From Limnohabitans sp. (lineage in GTDB: Bacteria; Pseudomonadota; Gammaproteobacteria; Burkholderiales; Burkholderiaceae_C), in assembly GCA_018883305.1 (NCBI GenBank), contig VEQI01000005.1, positions 1 through 25,305 of the forward strand: a stretch of DNA of 25,305 bases. The letters are read 5' to 3'. The number at the start of each line of letters is the position of its first letter. Position 1 is the first letter of the stretch. The position numbers and the translations under genes were made by a program. The notes beneath the pieces were generated by a model. That model did no database searches and had not been told where the DNA came from. It saw only the letters and a program-made list of their open reading frames with translations. This document shows, piece after piece, positions 1-7,643 of this stretch.

Positions 1-1130
1 CCGAGACAGTACTCAAGGACACCGTGCTGATGGCCATTGATGAAATCAATGCCAAGGGCGGCGTGCTGGGCAAGAAGCTCGAGCCCGTGGTGGTTGATCC
101 GGCTTCTAATTGGCCTTTGTTTGCTGAGAAGACCAAACAACTGCTCACCCAGGACAAAGTGGCTGTGATCTTTGGTTGCTGGACATCTGTTTCACGCAAG
201 TCCGTGTTGCCGGTGGTGGAGGAACTCAATGGCCTGTTGTTCTATCCGGTGCAATACGAGGGGGAAGAGCTGTCCAAAAATGTGTTCTACACCGGTGCGG
301 CACCCAACCAGCAGGCCATTCCTGCCGTGGACTATCTGATGAGCAAGGATGGCGGTGGTGCCAAGCGCTGGGTGTTGCTGGGAACCGATTACGTTTACCC
401 ACGCACCACCAACAAGATCTTGCGCGCCTATCTCAAGAGCAAAGGCGTGAAAGAGTCTGACATCGACGAGAAGTACACCCCGTTTGGGCACTCGGATTAC
501 CAGACCATTGTGGCAGACATCAAGAAATTTTCTGCAGGTGGCAAAACCGCTGTGGTGTCCACCATCAATGGTGACTCCAATGTGCCTTTCTACAAAGAGC
601 TCGGCAACGCAGGGTTGAAAGCCAAGGATGTACCGGTGGTCGCGTTCTCGGTGGGTGAGGAAGAATTGCGTGGTGTCGACACCAAGCCGTTGGTGGGACA
701 CCTGGCTGCATGGAATTACTTCATGAGTTTGAAGAATCCTGCCAATGATGAATTTGTCAAGAAGTGGGGCGCCTACGCCAAAGCCAACAACATTGCTGGC
801 CACAAAGACAAGCCATTGACCAATGACCCCATGGAAGCCACCTACATCGGCATCAACATGTGGAAACAGGCCGTGGAAAAGGCCAAGTCCACCGAGGTGG
901 ATAAGGTGATTGCGGCGATGGCGGGCCAGACCTTTAAGGCGCCTAGTGGCATTACTTCCAAGATGGATGAGAAAAACCATCACCTGCACAAATCGGTGTT
1001 CATTGGGGAAATCAAAGCGGACGGTCAGTTCAATGTGGTGTGGAAGACGCCGGGTCCGGTGAAAGCCAAGCCCTGGAGTCCGTTTATTGCCGGCAATGAG
1101 GGTAAGCCGGACGAACCCGCCAAAAAGTGA
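1..1130 (+). CDS. urtA: Urea ABC transporter substrate-binding protein UrtA (5' end outside window)
   Basis: Periplasmic urea-binding receptor of the high-affinity UrtABCDE importer. The reading frame is open from base 3 and enters from the left edge, so the signal peptide and the start of the mature protein are missing. The first visible residues (ETVLKDTVLMAIDEINAKGG) are the early part of lobe 1 of a family 5 (amide/urea/branched-chain amino acid) periplasmic binding protein. Later stretches such as VIFGCWTSVSRKSVLPVVEE, the FYPVQYEGEE segment and the end WSPFIAGNEGKPDEPAKK are typical of UrtA and related short-chain amide receptors (FmdD). About 375 of roughly 420 residues are present and intact. 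It is followed after 87 bases, including a strong hairpin, by urtB in the same direction. The gene order urtA-B-C-D-E makes the urea assignment firm; a short-chain amide receptor is the main alternative. Confidence 0.95.
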   Translation, partial: ETVLKDTVLMAIDEINAKGGVLGKKLEPVVVDPASNWPLFAEKTKQLLTQDKVAVIFGCWTSVSRKSVLPVVEELNGLLFYPVQYEGEELSKNVFYTGAAPNQQAIPAVDYLMSKDGGGAKRWVLLGTDYVYPRTTNKILRAYLKSKGVKESDIDEKYTPFGHSDYQTIVADIKKFSAGGKTAVVSTINGDSNVPFYKELGNAGLKAKDVPVVAFSVGEEELRGVDTKPLVGHLAAWNYFMSLKNPANDEFVKKWGAYAKANNIAGHKDKPLTNDPMEATYIGINMWKQAVEKAKSTEVDKVIAAMAGQTFKAPSGITSKMDEKNHHLHKSVFIGEIKADGQFNVVWKTPGPVKAKPWSPFIAGNEGKPDEPAKK

Positions 1131-1153
1131 CGACTGGTCAGGGCTTTCACAAA

Positions 1154-1175
1154 GGGGAGGGCGGGTGTCCTCCCC
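1154..1175 (+). other. Intercistronic stem-loop between urtA and urtB
   Basis: A perfect 7-bp GC-rich stem, GGGGAGG (1154-1160) pairing with CCTCCCC (1169-1175), has an 8-base loop and lies 23 bases after the urtA stop. No T-run follows, so it is not a complete intrinsic terminator. A second weak hairpin, GGAGC-acaa-GCTCC, lies at 1188-1201. Such structures often protect the upstream message from 3' exonucleases so that the receptor is made in excess over the membrane parts; that role here is inferred. Confidence 0.6.
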
Positions 1176-1217
1176 TGATTTGACGCAGGAGCACAAGCTC
1201 CACAATGGATCGACACG

Positions 1218-2801
1218 ATGAATAGCTGGATTCGCCGCTGGATATTGCTGGCGGGATGGTTGTGCGCAAGTGCGGCTGTGCACGCCTTGACACCCTCGCA
1301 AGCCTATGAAATGGCTGTGGGCGACAGTGATGCACGCATACAGGCCATGGGCAAGGCGCTGGAGTCCGGCGACGCTGCCGCGTCCCGCTTACTGCAGGCC
1401 ATGGCCGATGATGCTGTCAAAGTGTCAGGCGAGCAAGTCTGGATCGTGCGCGATGGGCAGGCACTGGACGCCGTCACCGGACAGATCGCTCAGATGCCTG
1501 AAGATGCTCAAGAGATCATGCTGAACAACCGTCTGCGTGCCGAAATCGATGCAGCACTGGCCACACTGCGCTTGTTCAGCCCCGATGTCGGTCAACGGGC
1601 CGCCGCCGCGTTGTCGTTGTTGAAAGACCCCGATCCTTCGCGAGCCATTGTGCTGCGCAAAGCGCTGACGTCGGAGTCTACTGAGTCGGTTCAATCCCTG
1701 TTGAAAGCGGCGGTCGCCGCCATCGAGTTGCAAAACCCGCAAGTGCCTACCCGACTGTCTGCGGTGCAATCACTGTCGGGCCTGCCACGGCCGGAGGTGC
1801 TCCTGTTGTTGAATCAACGCCTGTCTGATGAGCAAGACGCCAGCGTGCAGTTGGCTTTGAAGCAGGCCATCCGACAGGTTCAGGACGGTTTGAAATGGGG
1901 CGAACGCCTGGGTATCGTTTTTTCTGGCTTGAGTCTGGGTTCCATCCTGATGCTGGTGGCGCTGGGCCTGGCGATCACTTACGGCCTCATGGGCGTGATC
2001 AACATGGCTCACGGCGAGTTGATGATGATCGGTGCTTACGCCACCTACTTGGTGCAGATACTGTTCCGTCAGTATTGGCCTGCGGCGTTTGACTATTACT
2101 TGATCGCCGCCATTCCAGTGTCTTTCGTGGCTTCCGCCCTGGTGGGCGCGGCGCTGGAGCGTGCTGTCCTTCGTCATCTTTATGGGCGGCCGTTGGAAAC
2201 CTTGCTGGCCACATGGGGCATCAGCCTGATGTTGATGCAAGCCGTTCGGTCCTTCTTCGGTGCACAGAACGTCGGGGTGGAGAACCCCGGTTGGATGAGT
2301 GGGTCATTGGACGTCCTGTCCAACTTGCAATTGCCTTGGAACCGAATACTGATTCTGTGCTTTTCACTGATGGTGCTGATCACCGTGGCCTTGTTGATTG
2401 GACGCACGCGCCTGGGGTTGTTTGTCCGTGGTGTGACACAAAATCGTCCCATGGCATCGTGCATGGGGGTCAACACGGCTCGCATCGATACCTACGCGTT
2501 CGCCTTGGGCTCAGGTATTGCCGGCATGGCCGGCTGTGCACTCAGCCAGATTGGCAACGTGGGACCCGATCTGGGCCAGAGTTACATCGTGGATTCCTTC
2601 ATGGTGGTGGTCCTGGGTGGTGTGGGGCAGCTGGCGGGTACGGTGTATGCCGCATTGGGCCTGGGATTGCTGAACAAACTGCTGGAGGGTTGGGCTGGTG
2701 CCGTGTTGGCCAAGATCGCGGTGTTGGTGTTCATCATCATCTTCATTCAAAAAAGACCTCAAGGCATTTTTGCCATGAAAGGCCGCAGCGCGGAGGCATG
2801 A
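1218..2801 (+). CDS. urtB: Urea ABC transporter permease UrtB
   Basis: First inner-membrane permease of the urea importer (LivH-like), 527 residues. Residues 1-23 look like a Sec signal peptide ending VHA. Residues about 24-225 form a periplasmic, helix-rich region with repeated A/L patterns, characteristic of long UrtB proteins and absent from ordinary LivH. From about residue 225 the permease begins with a SGLSLGSILMLVALGLAITY segment and the signature GVINMAHGELMMIGAYATY, followed by several hydrophobic helices to a short cytoplasmic tail. The start at 1218 gives a sensible signal peptide, but its ribosome site is weak (GGA at 1207-1209). An AGGAG at 1187-1191 is too distant and sits in a small hairpin, which hints at modulated translation. 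The stop is one base before the urtC start, so the two genes are translationally linked. Confidence 0.95.
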   Translation: MNSWIRRWILLAGWLCASAAVHALTPSQAYEMAVGDSDARIQAMGKALESGDAAASRLLQAMADDAVKVSGEQVWIVRDGQALDAVTGQIAQMPEDAQEIMLNNRLRAEIDAALATLRLFSPDVGQRAAAALSLLKDPDPSRAIVLRKALTSESTESVQSLLKAAVAAIELQNPQVPTRLSAVQSLSGLPRPEVLLLLNQRLSDEQDASVQLALKQAIRQVQDGLKWGERLGIVFSGLSLGSILMLVALGLAITYGLMGVINMAHGELMMIGAYATYLVQILFRQYWPAAFDYYLIAAIPVSFVASALVGAALERAVLRHLYGRPLETLLATWGISLMLMQAVRSFFGAQNVGVENPGWMSGSLDVLSNLQLPWNRILILCFSLMVLITVALLIGRTRLGLFVRGVTQNRPMASCMGVNTARIDTYAFALGSGIAGMAGCALSQIGNVGPDLGQSYIVDSFMVVVLGGVGQLAGTVYAALGLGLLNKLLEGWAGAVLAKIAVLVFIIIFIQKRPQGIFAMKGRSAEA

Positions 2802-2802
2802 C

Positions 2803-3918
2803 ATGCGTGAAACCACTGATTCCCTGATGCAGTCACCTGCCTTGCTGAGCTCTCGTGCCTGGGGCGTGTTCCTCAGTTGCTTGCTGGCGGTCTGCGTCGC
2901 TGCTCCCGTTTTGAATCTATGGGTGCCTGCTTCAAACCCCTTGCACATGAGCGACTACGCCGTTGCCTTGATCGGCAAGATCATGTGCTACGCCATCTGT
3001 GCATTGGCGATGGACCTGATTTGGGGCTATACAGGTATTCTGTCGTTAGGCCATGGCGTTTTCTTTGCCTTGGGGGGCTACATCATGGGCATGTACCTGA
3101 TGCGGCAGATTGGACGCGATGGGCAGTACCAGAGTGATCTTCCCGACTTCATGGTGTTTCTTGACTGGAAGGCCTTGCCTTGGCATTGGTGGCTTTCGGA
3201 CAGTTTTGTCGCCACTTTGCTGCTGATTGTGCTGATCCCGGGGGCACTGGCAGGGGTGTTTGGCTACTTCGCTTTTCGCTCGCGTATCAAGGGCGTGTAT
3301 TTTTCCATCATCACCCAGGCCATGACCTTTGCCGCCATGTTGCTGTTCTTCCGCAATGAGACCGGTTTTGGGGGCAACAACGGGTTCACGGACTTCAAAC
3401 GAATCCTGGGGCAGCCGTTGGCCACGCCATCGATGCGCATGATCCTCTTTGTACTGACCGGATGCGCCTTGCTGGGATGCTATTTGCTGGGAAGGTGGCT
3501 GGTGCGCAGCAAGTACGGCCGTGTGCTGCAAGCCATTCGTGATGCGGAGAGTCGAGTGATGTTCTGTGGCTACTCACCGCTGCCTTACAAGCTCAGTATT
3601 TGGGTGATTTCCGCCATGATGTGTGCCGTGGCTGGTGCACTCTATGTGCCACAAGTGGGCATCATTAATCCGGGAGAGATGAGTCCTGCAAGCTCCATCG
3701 AAATGGCTGTCTGGGCGGCCGTGGGTGGACGGGCAACACTGGTGGGCCCCGTGTTGGGGGCATTCTTGGTCAACGGCGCCAAGAGCTGGCTGACGGTGGT
3801 GGCACCCGAGTTCTGGCTCTATTTTTTGGGGGCTCTGTTCATTGGCGTGACCCTGTATTTGCCCAACGGCGTGGTGGGATGGATCAAGTCCCGATACCGT
3901 CAAGGAGGACCGGCATGA
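2803..3918 (+). CDS. urtC: Urea ABC transporter permease UrtC
   Basis: Second inner-membrane permease (LivM-like), 371 residues, pairing with UrtB to form the urea channel. The start is well supported: GGAGG at 2792-2796 lies six bases upstream, inside the end of urtB. After a short cytoplasmic N-terminus come many hydrophobic segments, including the LivM-type MDLIWGYTGILSLGHGVFFA around residues 67-88. A cytoplasmic loop FRSRIKGVYFSIITQAMTFA and the EAA-like region KYGRVLQAIRDAESRVMFCG, which contacts the ATPases, follow. The C-terminal GVVGWIKSRYRQGG is typical of UrtC. The stop overlaps the urtD start in an ATGA, indicating coupled translation. Length and composition are normal for the family. 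Confidence 0.95.
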   Translation: MRETTDSLMQSPALLSSRAWGVFLSCLLAVCVAAPVLNLWVPASNPLHMSDYAVALIGKIMCYAICALAMDLIWGYTGILSLGHGVFFALGGYIMGMYLMRQIGRDGQYQSDLPDFMVFLDWKALPWHWWLSDSFVATLLLIVLIPGALAGVFGYFAFRSRIKGVYFSIITQAMTFAAMLLFFRNETGFGGNNGFTDFKRILGQPLATPSMRMILFVLTGCALLGCYLLGRWLVRSKYGRVLQAIRDAESRVMFCGYSPLPYKLSIWVISAMMCAVAGALYVPQVGIINPGEMSPASSIEMAVWAAVGGRATLVGPVLGAFLVNGAKSWLTVVAPEFWLYFLGALFIGVTLYLPNGVVGWIKSRYRQGGPA

Positions 3919-4793
3919 CGCCCGATCTGATGCATGCGGGTGCACAGCGCCTGGCCCGCCATGAAGAGAACCTGGCGAACCGCGCTCAGGAAGGCACCGG
4001 TGGTTCTGCGAGTTATGGTCGGTTGATCCAGCACCCTGATCAACTCGATGTTTCTCATGGCCGGATTCTGTATTTGGAGGATGTGAGTGTCAGTTTTGAT
4101 GGCTTCAAGGCCATCAACAATCTGTCACTGGACATCGCACCTGGCGAGTTACGGTGCATCATCGGCCCCAACGGTGCGGGGAAAACCACGATGATGGACA
4201 TCATCACCGGTAAAACACGTCCGGACAGCGGAACTGTGTTTTTCGGTAGCACGATTGATTTGTTGCGCTACAACGAGCCGCAAATCGCCCAATTGGGCAT
4301 TGGTCGAAAATTTCAGAAGCCGACGGTATTTGAACAACTGACGGTGGTGGAAAATTTGGAGCTGGCTCTCAAGACTGACAAGCGATTCCAGGCTTCGATG
4401 CGATTTCGATTGAACGCCGAGCACACAGATCGCTTGCTGGAGGTCATGTCCGCCATCCACTTGCAATCACATGCGCGCCAATTGGCCGGCGTGTTGAGTC
4501 ATGGGCAAAAGCAATGGCTGGAAATCGGCATGTTGCTCATGCAAGAGCCCAAATTGCTGTTGCTGGATGAACCCGTGGCGGGTATGACGGATCACGAAAC
4601 CGAGCGAACGGCAGAACTGTTTCTCAGTCTCAAAGGCAAACATTCCCTGATGGTGGTGGAGCACGACATGAGTTTCATTCGCGCGATCTCCGACATCGTG
4701 ACAGTCTTGTGCGATGGCGCCGTGCTGGCACAAGGCTCACTGGACGAGGTGCAAGCCGATGAGCGTGTGATTGAAGTGTATTTGGGACGCTGA
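3915..4793 (+). CDS. urtD: Urea ABC transporter ATP-binding protein UrtD
   Basis: LivG-like ATPase energising urea import, 292 residues from the chosen start. That start is preceded by AAGGAGG at 3902-3908 and overlaps the urtC stop (ATGA); a longer frame from 3879 would lack a ribosome site. The Walker A GPNGAGKT is at residues 84-91, the ABC signature LSHGQ at about 194-198 and Walker B LLLLDEP with D218/E219, followed by the LivG-type GMTDHETE segment and the H-loop VVEHDM. Around 50 residues precede the first ATPase strand, an N-terminal extension seen in many proteobacterial UrtD proteins. In UrtD the stretch LGIGRKFQKPTVFEQLTVVENLELA is typical. It works as a heterodimer with UrtE. Confidence 0.95.
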   Translation: MTPDLMHAGAQRLARHEENLANRAQEGTGGSASYGRLIQHPDQLDVSHGRILYLEDVSVSFDGFKAINNLSLDIAPGELRCIIGPNGAGKTTMMDIITGKTRPDSGTVFFGSTIDLLRYNEPQIAQLGIGRKFQKPTVFEQLTVVENLELALKTDKRFQASMRFRLNAEHTDRLLEVMSAIHLQSHARQLAGVLSHGQKQWLEIGMLLMQEPKLLLLDEPVAGMTDHETERTAELFLSLKGKHSLMVVEHDMSFIRAISDIVTVLCDGAVLAQGSLDEVQADERVIEVYLGR

Positions 4794-4794
4794 G

Positions 4795-5499
4795 ATGCTG
4801 ACGATCGAACAAATTCATCAATACTACGGTGGCTCTCACATTCTTCGCCAGGTCAGCATGACCGCGCGAGCCGGTGAGGTGACGGTGCTGCTGGGCCGAA
4901 ACGGCGTAGGCAAGACAACCTTGCTGAAATGCCTGATGGGTCTGGTCCCGGTGAAAAGTGGAACCATCACGTTCAATGGCCGTGACATCACTCGTGCCAA
5001 ACCGTATGAACGGGTGGCCCTGGGCATTGGCTATGTGCCCCAGGGGCGTGAAATTTTTTCCCGATTGAGCGTACTGGATAACTTGCGCATGGGTACCGCC
5101 ACCTGTCCGCCCGGCACGCCCATTCCTGAAGAGCTGTTCGAGCTGTTTCCTGTGTTGCGACAAATGCTGCATCGACGCGGTGGTGACCTTTCAGGAGGGC
5201 AGCAGCAGCAACTCGCCATCGCTCGTGCCCTGGCCTTTAAACCCCAACTGCTGGTGCTGGATGAGCCGACGGAGGGCATTCAGCCCAGCGTCATCAAGGA
5301 TATTGGACGTGTCATCCGTCGCCTGGCGGATGAGGGTCTACAAGGGCAACGCATGGCCATTGTGCTGTGCGAACAGTATTACGACTTTGCGCAAGAACTG
5401 GCTGATCAATACCTGGTGATGGAGCGCGGTGAAGTGATTGCCCAAGGGCCAGGCTCCGAGATGGCGGAGAAAAACGTCAGGCAGCTGGTGGCGATCTGA
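4795..5499 (+). CDS. urtE: Urea ABC transporter ATP-binding protein UrtE
   Basis: LivF-like ATPase, 234 residues, last gene of the urea transporter operon. The start at 4795 (MLTIEQIHQYYGGSHILRQV) matches the usual UrtE N-terminus and lies one base after the urtD stop; an upstream in-frame ATG at 4771 lies within urtD and is less likely. Walker A GRNGVGKTT is near residues 34-42, the signature LSGGQQQQL starts at 132, and Walker B is LLVLDEPTEGI with D156/E157. The conserved YVPQGREIFSRLSVLDNLRMG segment identifies the subgroup. It ends seven bases from the end of ureD, which runs the opposite way, and I see no convincing terminator between them. Confidence 0.95.
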   Translation: MLTIEQIHQYYGGSHILRQVSMTARAGEVTVLLGRNGVGKTTLLKCLMGLVPVKSGTITFNGRDITRAKPYERVALGIGYVPQGREIFSRLSVLDNLRMGTATCPPGTPIPEELFELFPVLRQMLHRRGGDLSGGQQQQLAIARALAFKPQLLVLDEPTEGIQPSVIKDIGRVIRRLADEGLQGQRMAIVLCEQYYDFAQELADQYLVMERGEVIAQGPGSEMAEKNVRQLVAI

Positions 5500-5506
5500 A
5501 GCCGTT

Positions 5507-6337
5507 TCACAGGCGCCAGAGTCGGGGTGGTGTGCCTGGCAAACCCCAAAGTGTTTCACGCCATACGGCCCAGGCTTGACGCATCAGTTCCATGGCCGGT
5601 TCCACCATGGGGGTCAGAGAACGCAGCACCAGGGTTTGAGGCGTGGGCATGGTGGCTGCAGCTCGCTCCCGTTGCGGACTAGATTCCAGAATGGCGCGAA
5701 CGGCTTCCAGTGCCTGGTTGGCGCGCGCGTTGTTCAAGGGCAGGCCTGATGCGAACAGCAAGGTAGCCATGCAGCGTTGGCCTGCCAACGCCAGTGGGCT
5801 GTCGAGCAGGCGATGGTCGCTGGCCTCGATGGTGCCACGTTCCAGCCAGACATTCGGAATCTCCATGTGTTGCGTGAGCCGGCCTTGTGTGAATGGCGCC
5901 TGGGCATGATCCAACCCCAAGGCGGTGATGTCCCACGCCATCAACTCGGCGGTGGGAGCGAGTTCAAAGCGCATGGCATTGTGGGCCTCGCAGCCGCTGT
6001 AGGCCAACGTTTCCAGGGGTAACCACTCCAGTCGTGCGCCATCGTCCAATCTGGCGATGACACGATTGGATGCTTCACCTTGTACCGAACGGTAGAACCG
6101 TGTCGCGCCGGGCGTGGTGATCAAGGCATGAGACTTTGTGCCCAGGTGAAGCCGAATGTCCAGTTGGTCCCCTCCCACGAGGCCACCCGGGGGGTGGACC
6201 AGCACGTTGTGGCAGATCTGATGGCCTTCAGGGTACAGGCTCTGAAGAATGCGGATGGGTCCCTCATGTCGATATCGCACGACAGAACGATCTCGCTCGA
6301 AAGCGTAATTCATGTCGAGTTGCGCGTGCCAGGTCAT
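5507..6337 (-). CDS. ureD: Urease accessory protein UreD (UreH)
   Basis: UreD is the scaffold chaperone that binds apo-urease with UreF and UreG and passes nickel into the active site. The 276-residue product begins MTWHAQLDMNYAFERDRSVV and carries the family hallmarks LQSLYPEG, HNVLVHPPGGLVGGDQLDI (about residues 43-61), TTPGATRFYRS (about 74-84) and EWLPLETLAYSG (about 104-115). It is full length with a normal C-terminus GTPPRLWRL. No clear ribosome site precedes the start. In related Burkholderiales ureD usually follows urtE on the same strand and leads ureABC-EFG. Here it is inverted, convergent with urtE, and none of ureA, ureB, ureC, ureE, ureF or ureG is present in the rest of the window. 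The urease structural genes must be elsewhere, possibly left of urtA, or absent. Confidence 0.93.
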   Translation of the reverse strand: MTWHAQLDMNYAFERDRSVVRYRHEGPIRILQSLYPEGHQICHNVLVHPPGGLVGGDQLDIRLHLGTKSHALITTPGATRFYRSVQGEASNRVIARLDDGARLEWLPLETLAYSGCEAHNAMRFELAPTAELMAWDITALGLDHAQAPFTQGRLTQHMEIPNVWLERGTIEASDHRLLDSPLALAGQRCMATLLFASGLPLNNARANQALEAVRAILESSPQRERAAATMPTPQTLVLRSLTPMVEPAMELMRQAWAVWRETLWGLPGTPPRLWRL

Positions 6338-6494
6338 GGTCAGATCGCAGCGAGCCTAGGTACATCGCAGGGGTGACAGACCCGCATGGCTGCGAATCGG
6401 TGCGTCACGGCACCAGCTTGGGCAGAGTGGGTCAATAGGAGAAGCGTGTGCACGTTAACGGGGAGAGAAAACGGCCTTCCCATGCGATAGGACG

Positions 6495-6510
6495 TGGCCC
6501 GAAATTTGCG
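6495..6510 (+). promoter_or_regulatory. Sigma-54 (-24/-12) promoter for the porin gene
   Basis: TGGCCCGAAATTTGCG fits the RpoN consensus TGGCACRNNNNTTGCW, with mismatches only at the fifth and last positions. The invariant GG (6496-6497) and GC (6508-6509) are separated by exactly ten bases. Transcription would begin near 6521, giving a leader of about 48 bases before the porin ATG at 6569. The 6338-6568 region otherwise holds no gene. Candidate NtrC half-sites TGCAC (6449-6453) and GGTGC (about 6399-6404) are too degenerate to call. Confidence 0.75.
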
Positions 6511-6524
6511 AATGATTCTGCGCG

Positions 6525-6538
6525 GTGCATGAATGCAC
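6525..6538. repeat. Inverted repeat in porin leader
   Basis: GTGCAT-ga-ATGCAC is a perfect 6-bp inverted repeat with a 2-base centre. It lies immediately downstream of the predicted sigma-54 start site and about 30 bases before the porin start codon. The position suits an operator that blocks promoter clearance; the loop is too small for a stable RNA hairpin of the full stem. Function is inferred only. Confidence 0.4.
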
Positions 6539-6568
6539 AAGCGTATCACTCATCAAACGGGAGTTTAT

Positions 6569-7642
6569 ATGAAGCATGAATGGAAATATCTTGTTGGCTT
6601 GTGCCTGGTGGGCGCGATGAGTACACAGGCGCAAGCCCAAGGACTCAGTTTTTACGCGTTGCTCGATGGGGGCATCGCCAACACCAAGGTCTCCGGGGGC
6701 GTCACTCAGCCCGGCAAGACGGAATTTGTCACAGGTGGCTATGCACCGACGTTTGCAGGCATCAAGGGAGAGAAGTCATTGGGCTCAGGCTATGCCGGCG
6801 GTTTTCAACTGGAGCAGGGCTTTCTGTTGAATCCAGACAGTTCAAAGCCCTGGTTTTTCTCGGACACCAAAGGACTGTTCAATCGCCGAGCCAATGTGTA
6901 TGTGAAGTCAAGTGCTGGCACCCTGACCCTGGGAACGCAGGGTAATGCCTTCTTCTCCAGCTTGCTGTCCGTGGAGCCGCGTGCTGGTTCCAATTTTGGT
7001 AGCTCACTGGCGACGATTGCCGGTGATGGACAGTCGTATATGGGGACCGTGGACAAGGGGGCCGTGTCATATGCCAGTCCGGTGATGTCGGGCGTGAGCG
7101 TCACGGCGCAGTATTTGCCTGCCAATGTCTCCACGGACGTGAAGTCAGGACATCGCTTCGGTGTGAACTACGCCAAGGACAGCCTGACGCTGACAGCCGC
7201 CACCTACACCACCGACATCGCAGCCACAGCCCCTGCCGTGGATTACACGCGCACGGGCGCCTTGGCAGGGGGCGCCTACAAGTTGGGTGACTTTACCCTC
7301 AAGGGCATGTGGGTGAAGCAGACGACCCAAGGCTTTTCCAATTTGAAAACGACGGGCGTAGGTGGTCTGTACCAGTTGACCCCAGCGCTGGGCATTGATT
7401 TGGGTGTGTATGAGTCCAAAGATGCGGCTGCCGGCTATCAAGCCAGCACAGTCGGGACAGGCGTTCAATACCAGTTCATCAAAGACCTGACGGCGTACGC
7501 GCAGTACAGCAACGTCAAGAACAAGGGGACGATCGCTGCCGCCTATAACTTTGCTCCTCCCATGGCAGTGGACAACGGAACACTGGGTGTGGGCCAAACT
7601 GGCAGCACCATCAGTCTGGGATTGCTCTACGGATTCTTCTGA
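6569..7642 (+). CDS. Outer-membrane porin (Gram-negative porin, Burkholderiales type)
   Basis: Predicted trimeric 16-strand beta-barrel porin of 357 residues (porin_4/OmpC-like superfamily). The start at 6569 is chosen over an in-frame ATG at 6533 because CGGGAG (6558-6563) sits five bases upstream and it directly opens a signal peptide (MKHEWKYLVGLCLVGAMSTQ, cleavage after the AQAQ near residue 24). The mature protein starts with the usual GLSFYALLDGGIANTKVSGG strand, has FAGIKGEKSLGSGYAGGFQLEQGF, a constriction-loop region with PRAGSNFGSS, alternating aromatic strands throughout, and ends in phenylalanine (LGLLYGFF), the C-terminal signal for BAM assembly. It has its own sigma-54 promoter and terminator. 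Nearness to urt genes and RpoN control suggest an outer-membrane route for urea or short-chain amides, comparable in context to FmdC of Methylophilus; substrate is not provable from sequence. Confidence 0.92.
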   Translation: MKHEWKYLVGLCLVGAMSTQAQAQGLSFYALLDGGIANTKVSGGVTQPGKTEFVTGGYAPTFAGIKGEKSLGSGYAGGFQLEQGFLLNPDSSKPWFFSDTKGLFNRRANVYVKSSAGTLTLGTQGNAFFSSLLSVEPRAGSNFGSSLATIAGDGQSYMGTVDKGAVSYASPVMSGVSVTAQYLPANVSTDVKSGHRFGVNYAKDSLTLTAATYTTDIAATAPAVDYTRTGALAGGAYKLGDFTLKGMWVKQTTQGFSNLKTTGVGGLYQLTPALGIDLGVYESKDAAAGYQASTVGTGVQYQFIKDLTAYAQYSNVKNKGTIAAAYNFAPPMAVDNGTLGVGQTGSTISLGLLYGFF

Positions 7643-7643
7643 G

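Noticed and set aside
192..1301. Long 369-residue frame antisense to urtA
   Set aside because: Lies opposite a clear urtA; low-complexity His/Arg/Gly-rich composition, no ribosome site and no family pattern. A shadow of codon bias.
6387..6453. Possible NtrC sites upstream of the porin RpoN promoter
   Set aside because: Only single good half-sites (GGTGC, TGCAC) are present; no TGCAC-N7-GTGCA dyad. GGTGC-N6-GCACC near 6399 has the half-sites in the inverted order. Not strong enough to list.
6533..6568. Upstream ATG as porin start
   Set aside because: It would place 12 polar residues before the signal peptide and has no ribosome site, whereas 6569 has CGGGAG five bases upstream.
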